Made by a program: the position numbers and the translations under genes. Below are positions 1 through 8,056 of a stretch of 64,000 nucleotides of DNA, piece after piece (position 1 is the first letter of the stretch; the number at the start of each line of letters is the position of its first letter). This DNA comes from Roseomonas haemaphysalidis (GTDB lineage: Bacteria > Pseudomonadota > Alphaproteobacteria > Acetobacterales > Acetobacteraceae): NCBI RefSeq assembly GCF_017355405.1, contig NZ_CP061177.1:3532501-3596500 (forward strand). Reading direction: 5' to 3'. Below the pieces are notes generated by a model. It was not told the origin of the DNA and did no database searches. It was given only the letters and a program-made list of their open reading frames with translations.

Positions 1-250
1 CGACGGTGTGCAGCACCTGGGTCATCAGCGCGCCGGCCATCAGCCCGGGCAGCCGCGCGGGATCCTCTGCGATGGCCCGGACGATGTCTCGCTCGCTGAC
101 GATGCCCAGCACCTTGCCAGAGGGGTCGCGCACCAGCACGGCGCCGATGCGGTGCCGCGCCAGGACGCGGGCGATCTCGGCCGCGCTGTCGCCGGGGTCC
201 ACCGAAACCACCGTGCTGCCTTTGCTTCGCAGGATGTTCGCGATCACCAT
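1..250 (-). CDS. CBS-domain protein (3' part outside window)
   Basis: The first 83 codons are visible on the minus strand from an ATG at 250; the gene runs off the left edge. The protein begins MVIANILRSKG and has a typical CBS fold stretch: VVSVDPGDSAAEIARVL, then the IGAVLVRD strand, then GKVLGIVSERDIVRAI. The GIVSERDIVR signature is characteristic of stand-alone CBS-pair proteins, which bind adenosine nucleotides and sense energy state. A second CBS motif would be expected in the missing part. Nothing in the visible part gives a specific partner. Confidence 0.85.
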   Translation of the reverse strand, partial: MVIANILRSKGSTVVSVDPGDSAAEIARVLARHRIGAVLVRDPSGKVLGIVSERDIVRAIAEDPARLPGLMAGALMTQVLHTV

Positions 251-396
251 GATGCATTCCCTTGCGCTTGGCGGCACGGGCGCGGCAGGCGTGGCCGGCC
301 GTCGTCCGTGGCACGCCGGGGAACGATGGCAAGGCGCATTACAGCCTGTCCAGAAAAATCCCGCGCTTCGCCGCGCACGAAGTCGCGCGGCGGCCG

Positions 397-1095
397 TCAG
401 CCCAGCAGCCGCGCCGCCTCGGCTTCCGCGCGGCGGATGGACAGCACGAACACCCGGCGGTCGCGCCGCGCCAGCCCGTCCAGGTCGGCACCGGTGAGCA
501 GGGCCAGCAGCCCCGCGCCGCCGCCACCCGGCAGCGCCGAGGTCAGCCCCAGCAGCGTGCCGTCCGCATCCACCACCGGGCCGCCGGAATAGCCCATCAG
601 GGCCGGCATCCAGGCCGTGAAGCCGCGGCCAAAGCCCGGCATCTCGGCATCCGGCGCTTCCACCACGCCGCGCGCCACGGGGCTGCCAAGGCCGGGCGCG
701 CCGGCCGCCCAGACCGTTTCGCCCGCTTCCGGCGCCGCCGCGGCGCGGGGCGGCGGCAACAGAAAGCCGGCCGGCACGCGCAGCACCGCCAGGTCCATGC
801 GCGCGCTGCGCAGCACCGCCTGGGGCCGCAGCTCGGCGCCATCGGCGCCGCGGCGCAGCGTCACCGTATCGCCGGCCGGCAGCACATGGGCGCAGGTCAG
901 CAGGTGGTGGTCATCGAAGGCCACGGCGGCGCCGCGCGGCATGCCATGCGCGTAGAGTGCCGCGAAGCCGGTGGCGCTGACCTGGGCCGCGGGCGTGCCG
1001 CCGGCTTCCGGTGCCGGCATGCGCGCACAGGCCCCCAGCCCCGCCGCCGCCATGGCCCCACCCGCCGCCCGCAACAGACACCGCCTGCTTGTCAT
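397..1095 (-). CDS. Trypsin-like serine protease, predicted lipoprotein
   Basis: 232 aa. The N-terminus has a twin-arginine-like start (TSRRCLLRAAGG) followed by a hydrophobic stretch and the lipobox LGAC with Cys23, so the protein is probably a lipid-anchored envelope protein. A chymotrypsin-fold catalytic triad is readable: His70 in LLTCAHVL, Asp101 in ARMDLAVLRV and Ser170 in GYSGGPVVDADG. No PDZ domain follows, so this is a short S1-family protease and not a full DegP. The substrate is unknown. The gene faces away from the small exported protein at 1382; the region between them is comparatively AT-rich and could hold divergent promoters. Confidence 0.85.
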   Translation of the reverse strand: MTSRRCLLRAAGGAMAAAGLGACARMPAPEAGGTPAAQVSATGFAALYAHGMPRGAAVAFDDHHLLTCAHVLPAGDTVTLRRGADGAELRPQAVLRSARMDLAVLRVPAGFLLPPPRAAAAPEAGETVWAAGAPGLGSPVARGVVEAPDAEMPGFGRGFTAWMPALMGYSGGPVVDADGTLLGLTSALPGGGGAGLLALLTGADLDGLARRDRRVFVLSIRRAEAEAARLLG

Positions 1096-1161
1096 CGCCG
1101 TTTCGCCTCAATCCAGCCGAGTCCCCCGACCCGGTGCCGGCAATCAACCACATCTCAACCT

Positions 1162-1191
1162 TTGATTGAAGTGCCTTGCTTATCGTATTAT
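1162..1191 (+). promoter_or_regulatory. Possible sigma-70-type promoter
   Basis: In an AT-rich patch of otherwise very GC-rich DNA, TTGATT (1162-1167) and TATTAT (1186-1191) are separated by 18 bp, a fair match to a -35/-10 pair. It would read towards the gene starting at 1382 and leave a leader of about 180 bases. This is inferred from sequence only. Confidence 0.3.
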
Positions 1192-1381
1192 GAATCCAGC
1201 GAATTTGGTTGAGTGGTTTCGGGGGCCGGATGCCGCCGCGTGGCAGCGGAAGCGCGGCATTGCCATGGTGGCCGCGAAAACTTGGCGCATACCCTGGCGC
1301 ATGCCTATGCTGCGCGCCTGCCGCCGCCGCGGCGCCGGCGTTGTGGCCGGCCCGGCGGCACCCGCCAATCCGGGAACGCCC

Positions 1382-1774
1382 ATGACACCCTTTGTCCGCA
1401 CCCTGTTGCTGCTGGCCGCCACGCTTCCGCCGGTGGCCGCGCTGGCCCAGGGGGCCACGCCGCCCGCCAGCCCCGCCACCACCGGCGAGCCGAGCTGCGA
1501 TGCCGCCGCCATCGCGTGGCGCAACTGCATCGCCGCCAGCCCCAAGAACGACGCGGACAAGGCCCAGGCCAACCTGGAGGTGGACAAGTTCATGCGCGAC
1601 GTGGCCGATGCCGGCCCGGCGCACCGCCCGTCCATCACCGGCGCCTGCCCGCGCACGCGGGAAGGCTACGAGACCATGCTGCGGATGGGCACCTGCGCGG
1701 CCAACACCACCGGCGCGCGGGACGACGTGCGCGTGGCGCGCGACCCGGTGCCGCCGCCCATCCAGCGCCGCTAA
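1382..1774 (+). CDS. Small exported hypothetical protein
   Basis: 130 aa. ATG 1382 was chosen because it begins directly at a good Sec signal peptide (MTPFVRTLLLLAATLPPVAALAQ, cleavage near residue 23). A longer reading from 1166 is possible, but its extra N-terminus is Arg-rich and lacks export character. The mature part has four cysteines (SCDAAAIAWRNC, GACPRTREG, MGTCAANT), which could form two disulfides in the periplasm. I do not recognise the family. Its stop codon overlaps by four bases the end of the convergent aldo/keto reductase gene. Confidence 0.6.
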   Translation: MTPFVRTLLLLAATLPPVAALAQGATPPASPATTGEPSCDAAAIAWRNCIAASPKNDADKAQANLEVDKFMRDVADAGPAHRPSITGACPRTREGYETMLRMGTCAANTTGARDDVRVARDPVPPPIQRR

Positions 1775-2601
1775 AGCATGTCCAGCGGCTGCTTGCGGCG
1801 CGGCGGCGGAAAGGCGGCGTCCAGCTCCACCAGATCCTCCGGCGTCAGCACCATCATGCGGGCGCCCAGGTTGTCGCGCAGGTGTTGCTCGTCGGAAGCC
1901 TTGGGGATGCTGATCACCCCCGGCTCGCGCAGCGTCCAGGCCAGCGCCACCTGCGCGGGCGTGGCGTTCTGGCGACGGGCCACGCGCGCCAGGGCCGGGT
2001 GGCGCAACAGCGCGCCCGCCTGGCCCAGCGGCGAATAGGCCATCACCGGCATCCGCCGGTCCCGGCAGAAGGGCAGCAGGTCGAATTCCACGCCGCGCGA
2101 TTCCAGGTTGTACAGCACCTGGTCGGTGGCGCAGTCCGGCAGGTCGCCGCCCAGTTCCTTCAGGTCCGACACGTCGAGGTTGGACACGCCCCAGTGGCGG
2201 ATCTTGCCGGCGGCCTGCAGGGCGCGCATCGCCGCCGCCGTTTCCGCCAGCGGCACGCTGCCGCGCCAATGCAGCAGGTACAGGTCGATCACCTCGGTCT
2301 TCAGCCGCCGCAGGCTGCGCTCGCAGGCTTCCGGCAGGCGGCGGGCGGAAGCGTTCTGCGGATAGGCCTTGCTGACCAGGAACACCTCGTCCCGGCGGCC
2401 GGCGATGGCCTCAGCCACCACCTCCTCCGCGCCGCCATCGGCATACATCTCGGCGGTGTCAATCAGCGTCAGGCCCAGTTCCAGCCCGAGGCGCAGCGTG
2501 GCGGCCTCGGCCGCGCGGTCGGCGCCGCGCTCGCCCAGCTTCCAGGTGCCCTGGCCCAGGGTGGGGACGGGCGTGCCGTCGGCCAGCGTGATGGGGTGCA
2601 T
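1771..2601 (-). CDS. Aldo/keto reductase
   Basis: 276 aa, the usual length for a single-domain NADPH-dependent AKR barrel enzyme. The catalytic tetrad is visible: Asp48 and Tyr53 in LIDTAEMYADG, Lys78 in VFLVSKAYP and His111 in LYLLHWRG. The N-terminal pattern DGTPVPTLGQGTWKLG and the C-terminal IPKASDEQHLRDNLGA (the cofactor phosphate-binding stretch) are typical of the diketogluconate-reductase-like branch. The substrate cannot be told from sequence. The gene stands alone, with a divergent IalB-like gene starting 36 bases upstream. Confidence 0.9.
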   Translation of the reverse strand: MHPITLADGTPVPTLGQGTWKLGERGADRAAEAATLRLGLELGLTLIDTAEMYADGGAEEVVAEAIAGRRDEVFLVSKAYPQNASARRLPEACERSLRRLKTEVIDLYLLHWRGSVPLAETAAAMRALQAAGKIRHWGVSNLDVSDLKELGGDLPDCATDQVLYNLESRGVEFDLLPFCRDRRMPVMAYSPLGQAGALLRHPALARVARRQNATPAQVALAWTLREPGVISIPKASDEQHLRDNLGARMMVLTPEDLVELDAAFPPPRRKQPLDML

Positions 2602-2636
2602 GGTATCCTCCTTGGCTCGACCCTATCTTGGCGGGC

Positions 2637-3257
2637 ATGCGCCTCAGCACCACCGCCGCCCTTCTGGTTTCTCTCACTGGCGCGGCCGCCGCGGCGCCCG
2701 CCGCGCGGGCCGAGACCTTCGGCCCCTGGCTGCTGGATTGCGCCACCGACAGCATGACCGACCGGCAAAGCTGCCGCATGACGCATGAAACGCCGGTGGA
2801 GCCGGCTTCGGCCGGCCAGTCCGCCATGGCGCTGGAGGTGGTGCGGCGCGGCGAGCTGCTGTTGCCCGCCGTGACCGCGCGGGACCTGGGGCTGGACACC
2901 GCCGGGCGCGGGCTGCTGGCCTTCACCGGCACGGCGCAGATCCGCTTCCCGCCCGCCGCAATGCTGGAAATGCCCTGCCGCCTGGACGGCCGTTCCGTGG
3001 TCTGCGTGCCGCGCGCCGAAGACGCGGCGCGCGCGGCGGCGGAGCTGCCGCAGGCCGGCCGGGCGCTGGTGCGGATCACCGGGCTGGGCAGCGGCGGCGA
3101 GGCGGCGCCCCGGGAATTGCGGCTGGAACGAACGGCCGATGCCCTGTCCGCGCTGCGCGCGCGCCTGCCCGCCGATGGCGGCGCCCCGGCCGCCGAGCCG
3201 GGCTTCGACCTGCGCGATCTGCTGGGGCGCGCGCAGCGCTTTCTGTTTCCGGAATAG
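2637..3257 (+). CDS. Exported IalB-like (invasion-associated locus B family) protein
   Basis: 206 aa from ATG 2637; a TTG at 2628 would add three residues and is less likely. A signal peptide ends at about residue 26 ([18 protein letters not shown]). The mature start, ETFGPWLLDC followed by about a dozen residues and SCRMTH, matches the pattern of alphaproteobacterial IalB/DUF1176-type periplasmic proteins, whose molecular role is poorly defined. Two further cysteines (MPCRLDG, VVCVPR) would allow a second disulfide. The family call rests on this pattern and is moderately secure. Confidence 0.6.
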   Translation: MRLSTTAALLVSLTGAAAAAPAARAETFGPWLLDCATDSMTDRQSCRMTHETPVEPASAGQSAMALEVVRRGELLLPAVTARDLGLDTAGRGLLAFTGTAQIRFPPAAMLEMPCRLDGRSVVCVPRAEDAARAAAELPQAGRALVRITGLGSGGEAAPRELRLERTADALSALRARLPADGGAPAAEPGFDLRDLLGRAQRFLFPE

Positions 3258-3264
3258 CCTCCGC

Positions 3265-3513
3265 TCAGCGGGTGGCGGTCATCACCCGGAACATCGCCAG
3301 CACGAGCAGCAGCACCCCGCCCAGCATCGCCAGCCGCTGCAGCACGGCGCTGATCCAGTCCACGGCGTTCCACAGCACGGACTGGCCGTAGCTGTTAAAT
3401 TCCAGGAGGCCGGAGGCATTGCGCCGATGGAACGCCCGGCGCCCGCGCCAATGCCGCAGCAGGATGCCCACCGCCAGCAGCACGCCGCCCGCCACCAGAA
3501 AGGACGTGTTCAT
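3265..3513 (-). CDS. Small membrane protein, hypothetical
   Basis: 82 aa with two predicted membrane segments: residues 4-19 (SFLVAGGVLLAVGILL) and about 60-77 (LAMLGGVLLLVLAMF). An Arg-rich cytoplasmic stretch and the motif NSYGQSVLWNAVDW lie between them. Its ATG (3511-3513) overlaps the TGA of the upstream aminotransferase in an ATGA junction, so translation is probably coupled. The function is unknown. Confidence 0.6.
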   Translation of the reverse strand: MNTSFLVAGGVLLAVGILLRHWRGRRAFHRRNASGLLEFNSYGQSVLWNAVDWISAVLQRLAMLGGVLLLVLAMFRVMTATR

Positions 3514-4670
3514 CGCCAGCCGCGCAACCGCGCGATGGCGTCGCGCACCGTGGCTTCCGTGCCGCAATAGCTGAAGCGCAGAAAGCGGTGGCCGCGCTCC
3601 GGGTCGAAATCCACGCCGGGGGTCGCGGCGATGCCGGCCTCGGCCAGCATGCGGGCGCAGAAGCCGACGCTGTCCTGCGTGCGGTCCGACACGTCGGCCC
3701 ACAGGTAGAAGGCGCCTTCCGCCTGCGCCAGTGTTCCGAAGCCGGCGCCGGGCATCGCTTCCAGCAGCAGGGCGCGGTTGCGCGCGTAGACGGCCTTGTT
3801 GGCTTCCAGCTCCTCGGCGCAGCCGAAGGCGGCCTCGGCGGCGACCTGGGCGATGTGCGGCGCGCTGATCACCATGTTCTGCGCCAGGCATTCCACCGGG
3901 CGCAAAAGGTCCTCCGGCAGCAGCATCCAGCCGATGCGCCAGCCGGTCATGGAGAAATACTTGGAAAAGCTGTTCACCACGATGGCGCTTCCGGAGCAGC
4001 CGGCGGCGGTGGCTTCCTCCGTGCCATAGGACAGGCCGTGGTAGATCTCGTCCGAGATCAGCCGCACGCCGTTGGCCTCGCACCAGTCGGCGATGGCCGC
4101 CAGCTCGCCCCGCCCCAGCATGGTGCCGGCGGGGTTGCAGGGGCTGGCGACGATCAGGCCCGCCGGGCGCGGGTCCAACGCGTCCAGCATCGCCACCGTG
4201 GGCTGGAAGCGGGTGGAGGCATCGCAGGGCAGCACCTGCGGCCGCATGCCCAGCGCGGTCAGGATGTTGGCATAGGGCGGGTAGAAGGGCGCGGCCATGG
4301 CCACCCGGTCGCCCACGTCGAAGGCAGCGAGAAAGGCCAGCGGAAAGGCGCCGGAAGCCCCCACCGTCACCGCCACGCGGGCGGGGGACACGGCGACGCC
4401 ATATTTCTCGCGGTAATGCCCGGCGATGCGCTCGCGCAGCGACCGCAGGCCGAAGGCCTCGGTGTAGCCCATCGGCGTGCCGGCCCGCAGCGCCTGGATC
4501 GCCGCCTCCGCCGCGCCGCGCGGCGCGCCGGTGCCGGGCTGGCCCACCTCCATGCGCAGAACGCCGGGGGCGCCGGGCGGCAGCGCCGCCTGCCGGGCAT
4601 TGGCGGCGGCGATCACGTCCATCACCAGAAAGGGCGGCGCTTCCGCCCCCTTGCCGACCTTCAGCGCCAC
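3510..4670 (-). CDS. Pyridoxal-phosphate aminotransferase, class I/II
   Basis: 386 aa from a GTG at 4670, four bases after the stop of the upstream gene; the open frame extends further upstream, but that part is Arg/Pro-rich overlap with the neighbour. A later ATG at 4622 is the alternative start. Fold-type I features are clear: the SPCNPAGTML loop, SDEIYHGLSYG with the pyridine-contacting Asp and Tyr, and the Schiff-base Lys237 in NSFSKYFSMTGWRIGW. The GYTEAFGLRSLRE substrate region resembles aspartate/aromatic-type transaminases. Specificity is not determined. It sits in a likely operon between the gamma-glutamyltranspeptidase-like gene and a small membrane protein. Confidence 0.88.
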   Translation of the reverse strand: MALKVGKGAEAPPFLVMDVIAAANARQAALPPGAPGVLRMEVGQPGTGAPRGAAEAAIQALRAGTPMGYTEAFGLRSLRERIAGHYREKYGVAVSPARVAVTVGASGAFPLAFLAAFDVGDRVAMAAPFYPPYANILTALGMRPQVLPCDASTRFQPTVAMLDALDPRPAGLIVASPCNPAGTMLGRGELAAIADWCEANGVRLISDEIYHGLSYGTEEATAAGCSGSAIVVNSFSKYFSMTGWRIGWMLLPEDLLRPVECLAQNMVISAPHIAQVAAEAAFGCAEELEANKAVYARNRALLLEAMPGAGFGTLAQAEGAFYLWADVSDRTQDSVGFCARMLAEAGIAATPGVDFDPERGHRFLRFSYCGTEATVRDAIARLRGWR

Positions 4671-4674
4671 GGCG

Positions 4675-6114
4675 CTACTGCCCGCCGATGGCGAGGCCGG
4701 CGCCGCGCGCATCCGTGCCTGCCACGCATTGCCGGGGGTCGCCCGGCAGGTAGCGGTCGCAGCTGATGGCGTTGGTCCGGCCGGGCTCCGGCACCTCGGC
4801 CAGCGCCTGCGGCAGCGGCGTGCGGCTGACAAGCTGGCGGATCGCCGGCAGGGCGGCGGCCAGCGGCGCGGCGGCCTGCCCGCTGCCGGCGCCGGCAAAG
4901 CGGAAGGCCTTGAGGTTGCGGTTGTGCACCAGCACGGCCGACAGCAGCGGCGGCTCCACCCGCCCGACGCCCGGGGCGGCGGCCAGGAACATGCCCATGC
5001 CCGGCACCAGCCGGCCGGTGCCGAACAGGTTGTTCATGCTGAAGGCGCAGGACACGGCGCCGCCTTCGCGGTCCAGCACCACCAGCGTGGTGGAGGCCGG
5101 CAGCGTGCCCATGGCGCCGCCGCCGGCGGGCGGGTTGGCCAGCAGCGCGGCGGGTTCGGCGCCCCCGGCACGCCAGGCGCCCGCGGCGGCCAGCCCGCGC
5201 GCCTCGGCGGCGGCCGGCGCCTGCCCGGCGGCCAGCGCCTGGGCCGCCACGGCGGCGGCCAGCCCGCCATCGGCCGGTGGCGGCAGAAAGGACAGGGTGT
5301 CGTTGACCAGCGTCACCTGCAGCGGCGGCATCACCTGCGCCACGGCGGGGCGCAGCGCCGCCACCGTCAGCGGGCCGCCGGCGCGGGGCGAAAGCTCTTC
5401 CAGCCGCCGTGCCTGGGCGCCCTGGTACAGGTCGCCCACGCCGGACACCCGCAGCGCCGCCAGCGTGGCGCCGAGGTCGGGCTGGCTCAGCACCTCGCCT
5501 TCGCGCAGCGGCTGCTCGCCGGGGGCGAAGACCGCGCGGGCGCCGGCATCGGCCAGCAGCGGCCCGGCCACGGCGGCCAGGTCGGTGGCCAAGGCGCGGG
5601 ACGCCGGCGTGCCGAAGCGGGCGAGCTGCTCGGCGGGGGACACCAGCTCCTCGAACGGCCGGCGGGGCTTGCGGGTGTGCAGGGCGAAAAGGCCGCGCGC
5701 CATCATCGGAATGGCGGCCGGGCGGTCGCCGGCGGATTGCGGGTTGGCACCGGCGGGAAACACCACCGCTTCCGTGCTGTTGCGCACGGGGTCGAACACC
5801 AGGCAGGCGCCGCCGCCGCCCAGCCCGGCGCGGGACGGCAAGGTGGCCGTCAGCGCGAAGCCGCCCGCCACCGCCGCGTCCACCGCCGTGCCGCCGGCCG
5901 ACAGCACGTCCCGCGCCACCAGCGCGGCGCGGGGCTCGTCCGCCGCCACGCCGCCCAGAAAGCCCGACACAAAGCCCTGCTGCCCGGCGGCGGGGCCGGA
6001 GCCGCCGCTCACCACGCTGTTGACGGCGCTGGACACGGTGCCGCAGGCCGCGAGCGACAAGGTGCCCAGCAGGGCGAGCGTGGCGGGGATGGCGCGGTCG
6101 CGGGTGCTGGTCAT
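4675..6114 (-). CDS. Gamma-glutamyltranspeptidase-like lipoprotein
   Basis: 479 aa. The signal sequence ends in the lipobox LAAC (Cys24), so the protein is probably membrane-anchored in the periplasm. The Ntn-hydrolase pattern is present: an N-terminal GGTAVDAAVAGGFALT region and the Thr-Thr-Leu-Val-Val segment before DREGGAVSCAFSMNN, where gamma-glutamyltranspeptidases cleave themselves to expose the catalytic Thr. At 479 aa it is shorter than the classical ~570 aa enzymes, and the typical Gly-Gly loop is reduced, so activity could differ. An aminotransferase follows four bases downstream, which suggests linked amino-acid or peptide turnover (inference). Confidence 0.8.
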   Translation of the reverse strand: MTSTRDRAIPATLALLGTLSLAACGTVSSAVNSVVSGGSGPAAGQQGFVSGFLGGVAADEPRAALVARDVLSAGGTAVDAAVAGGFALTATLPSRAGLGGGGACLVFDPVRNSTEAVVFPAGANPQSAGDRPAAIPMMARGLFALHTRKPRRPFEELVSPAEQLARFGTPASRALATDLAAVAGPLLADAGARAVFAPGEQPLREGEVLSQPDLGATLAALRVSGVGDLYQGAQARRLEELSPRAGGPLTVAALRPAVAQVMPPLQVTLVNDTLSFLPPPADGGLAAAVAAQALAAGQAPAAAEARGLAAAGAWRAGGAEPAALLANPPAGGGAMGTLPASTTLVVLDREGGAVSCAFSMNNLFGTGRLVPGMGMFLAAAPGVGRVEPPLLSAVLVHNRNLKAFRFAGAGSGQAAAPLAAALPAIRQLVSRTPLPQALAEVPEPGRTNAISCDRYLPGDPRQCVAGTDARGAGLAIGGQ

Positions 6115-6257
6115 GCTGGCGTCTTCGCTCCGGTCGGCCGTTCAATCTGGCGCACCGGCCATAGACTCCTTCGCCCATGGCGGCAACGGGGCGGGCCGGA
6201 TTTGCCTGCTGCGCCGCCTGCCCGCAGACTGTGCGGCCGCTGAGGAGTTCCGCCGCC

Positions 6258-7022
6258 TTGCCCCTTCGCCCCCTTGTCCGCCGGGTCCTGCCGGTGCTGC
6301 TCGCCGCGCTGCCCCTGGCGCCCGCCCATGCCGCCGCGCTGACGGAAGCGCAGCGGCAGGAGGTGGTGGAGGTGCTGCGCCAGGCGCTGCGCGAGGACCC
6401 CTCCATCCTGCGCGACGCGGTGGCCGCCCTGCAGGCGGCGGACCGGCAGGCGCGCGACAGCACGCGCGGCGCCACCATCGCCGCCCAGGCCGATGCGCTG
6501 CTGCGCAACCCCGCCGACCCGGTGAAGGGCAACCTGCGCGGCGACGTGACGCTGGTTGAGTTCTTCGACGCCCGCTGCGGCTACTGCAAGGTGCTGCACC
6601 CGACCATGGAGGCGCTGCTCCAGGCGGACCCCAACATCCGCGTGGTCATGAAGGACCTGCCGATCCTGGGGCCGTCCAGCGTGGTGGCCAGCCGGGTGCT
6701 GCTGGCCGCCCAGAAGCAGGGCAAGTACCTGCCGCTGCAGGCGGCGCTGATGCGCCTGCGGGTGGAACCGAGCGAGGCGGTGCTGAAGGCCGAGGCGGAG
6801 AAGCTCGGCCTCGACTGGGCGCGCATCCAGCGCGACATGAACGACCCGGCGGTGCAGCAGCGGCTGGAAGGCAACCTGGCACTGGCGCGGGCGCTGTCCA
6901 TCGAGGGCACGCCGGCGCTGGTGATCGGCACCACGCTGGTGCCCGGCGCGGTGGACCTGCCGACCCTGCAGCAGCTGGTGGCGGACGCCCGCCGCCGGCC
7001 CGCCGCTGCCGGCGGTGGCTGA
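6258..7022 (+). CDS. DsbA-family thiol:disulfide oxidoreductase, periplasmic
   Basis: 254 aa from TTG 6258, preferred because AGGAG lies ten bases upstream and the signal peptide (RPLVRRVLPVLLAALPLAPAHA) then begins at the N-terminus. An ATG at 6177 would add 27 residues without a ribosome site. An N-terminal helical part (EVVEVLRQALREDPSILRD) precedes the thioredoxin fold. The active site is RCGYCK in VEFFDARCGYC, and the cis-Pro loop is GTPALVIG. The layout resembles the ScsC/DsbG-like Com1 group of disulfide isomerases or oxidases. It overlaps the next gene by eight bases. Confidence 0.88.
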   Translation: MPLRPLVRRVLPVLLAALPLAPAHAAALTEAQRQEVVEVLRQALREDPSILRDAVAALQAADRQARDSTRGATIAAQADALLRNPADPVKGNLRGDVTLVEFFDARCGYCKVLHPTMEALLQADPNIRVVMKDLPILGPSSVVASRVLLAAQKQGKYLPLQAALMRLRVEPSEAVLKAEAEKLGLDWARIQRDMNDPAVQQRLEGNLALARALSIEGTPALVIGTTLVPGAVDLPTLQQLVADARRRPAAAGGG

Positions 7023-7995
7023 GCCGGTGGTGCCCGGCGGTGGCCCGCGCGACCTGGCGCTGCCGGTGTTTCCGGTGCAGCTGCCGGTGCCGGACCTCGG
7101 CCCCTGGCTCGGCGGCAACCTGTTGCCGGGCGTGTGGAGCTTCGAGGCCGCGTCGCCCGGCCCCCACGTGGCGCTGATCAGCCTGATCCACGGCAACGAG
7201 ATCGCCGGCGCGCTGCTGCTGGCCCGCTGGCTGCGGGAAGGGCTGCGGCCACTCCGCGGGCGGCTGACCCTGGTCTTCGCCAACCTGGACGCTTTCGCGC
7301 GCTTCGACCCCACCGACCCCACCCTGTCCCGCTTCGTGGACGAGGACCTGAACCGGGTGTGGGACGAGCGCGTGCTGCTCGGCCCGCGCCGTTCCAGCGA
7401 GCTGGCCCGCGCCCGCGCGCTGCGCCCGCTGATGGACGGGGTGGACGTGCTGCTGGACCTGCACAGCATGCTGTGGCCGTCCGACCCGCTGATCCTGGCG
7501 GGCGACACGCCCGATGCCCGCGCGCTGGGACTGCGGCTCGGCGTGCCGGGGCTGGTGGTGGCGGACCAGGGCCACAGCACCGGGCGCCGGCTGATCGACT
7601 GCGCCGCCTTTGCCCGCCTCGGCCGCGCCGCGCTGCTGGTGGAAGGCGGCCAGCACTGGCAGCCGGCGACCTTCGAGGTGCTGGAAGCCTCGGCCACGGC
7701 GCTGCTGCGCCACACCGGCCTGCTGCCCGCCAGCACCGCCCCCGCCACGCCCCCCGGCCGCTTGGCGGAGGTGACGCGCACCGTGACCGCCACCACGCAC
7801 GGCTTCGCCTTTGTGCAGGACTTCCGCGGCGGCCAGGTGATTCCCGCCCGCAACACCCTGCTGGCGCTGGACGGCGAGCAGGAGATCCGCACGCCGCACG
7901 ACAACTGCCTGCTGGTGATGCCGACGCCGCGCGCCCTGCGCGGCCACACAGCGGTGCGGCTGGCGCGCCTGGTGGACGAAGCCGGCCATTCATAA
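7015..7995 (+). CDS. Succinylglutamate desuccinylase/aspartoacylase family zinc hydrolase
   Basis: 326 aa from a GTG that overlaps the upstream DsbA-like gene by eight bases. Zinc ligands of the AstE/AspA carboxypeptidase-like fold are visible: His59 and Glu62 in LIHGNEIAG and His150 in LLDLHSMLW. DEDLNRVW carries the conserved substrate-binding Asn-Arg, and a late Glu in LLVEGGQHW is the candidate catalytic base. The family cleaves N-acyl amino acids. No other arginine-catabolism gene is nearby, so the exact substrate stays open. The overlap suggests cotranscription with the oxidoreductase. Confidence 0.88.
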   Translation: MAEPVVPGGGPRDLALPVFPVQLPVPDLGPWLGGNLLPGVWSFEAASPGPHVALISLIHGNEIAGALLLARWLREGLRPLRGRLTLVFANLDAFARFDPTDPTLSRFVDEDLNRVWDERVLLGPRRSSELARARALRPLMDGVDVLLDLHSMLWPSDPLILAGDTPDARALGLRLGVPGLVVADQGHSTGRRLIDCAAFARLGRAALLVEGGQHWQPATFEVLEASATALLRHTGLLPASTAPATPPGRLAEVTRTVTATTHGFAFVQDFRGGQVIPARNTLLALDGEQEIRTPHDNCLLVMPTPRALRGHTAVRLARLVDEAGHS

Positions 7996-8056
7996 CTTGC
8001 ATGACCGGCATGTTTCGCGCTGATGTCGTGGCCGTCACGATGTCCTTGGAGCGCCG

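Noticed and set aside
1166..1774. Longer version of the small exported protein starting at 1166
   Set aside because: The extra 72 residues are Arg/Trp-rich without export features, while ATG 1382 begins exactly at a signal peptide.
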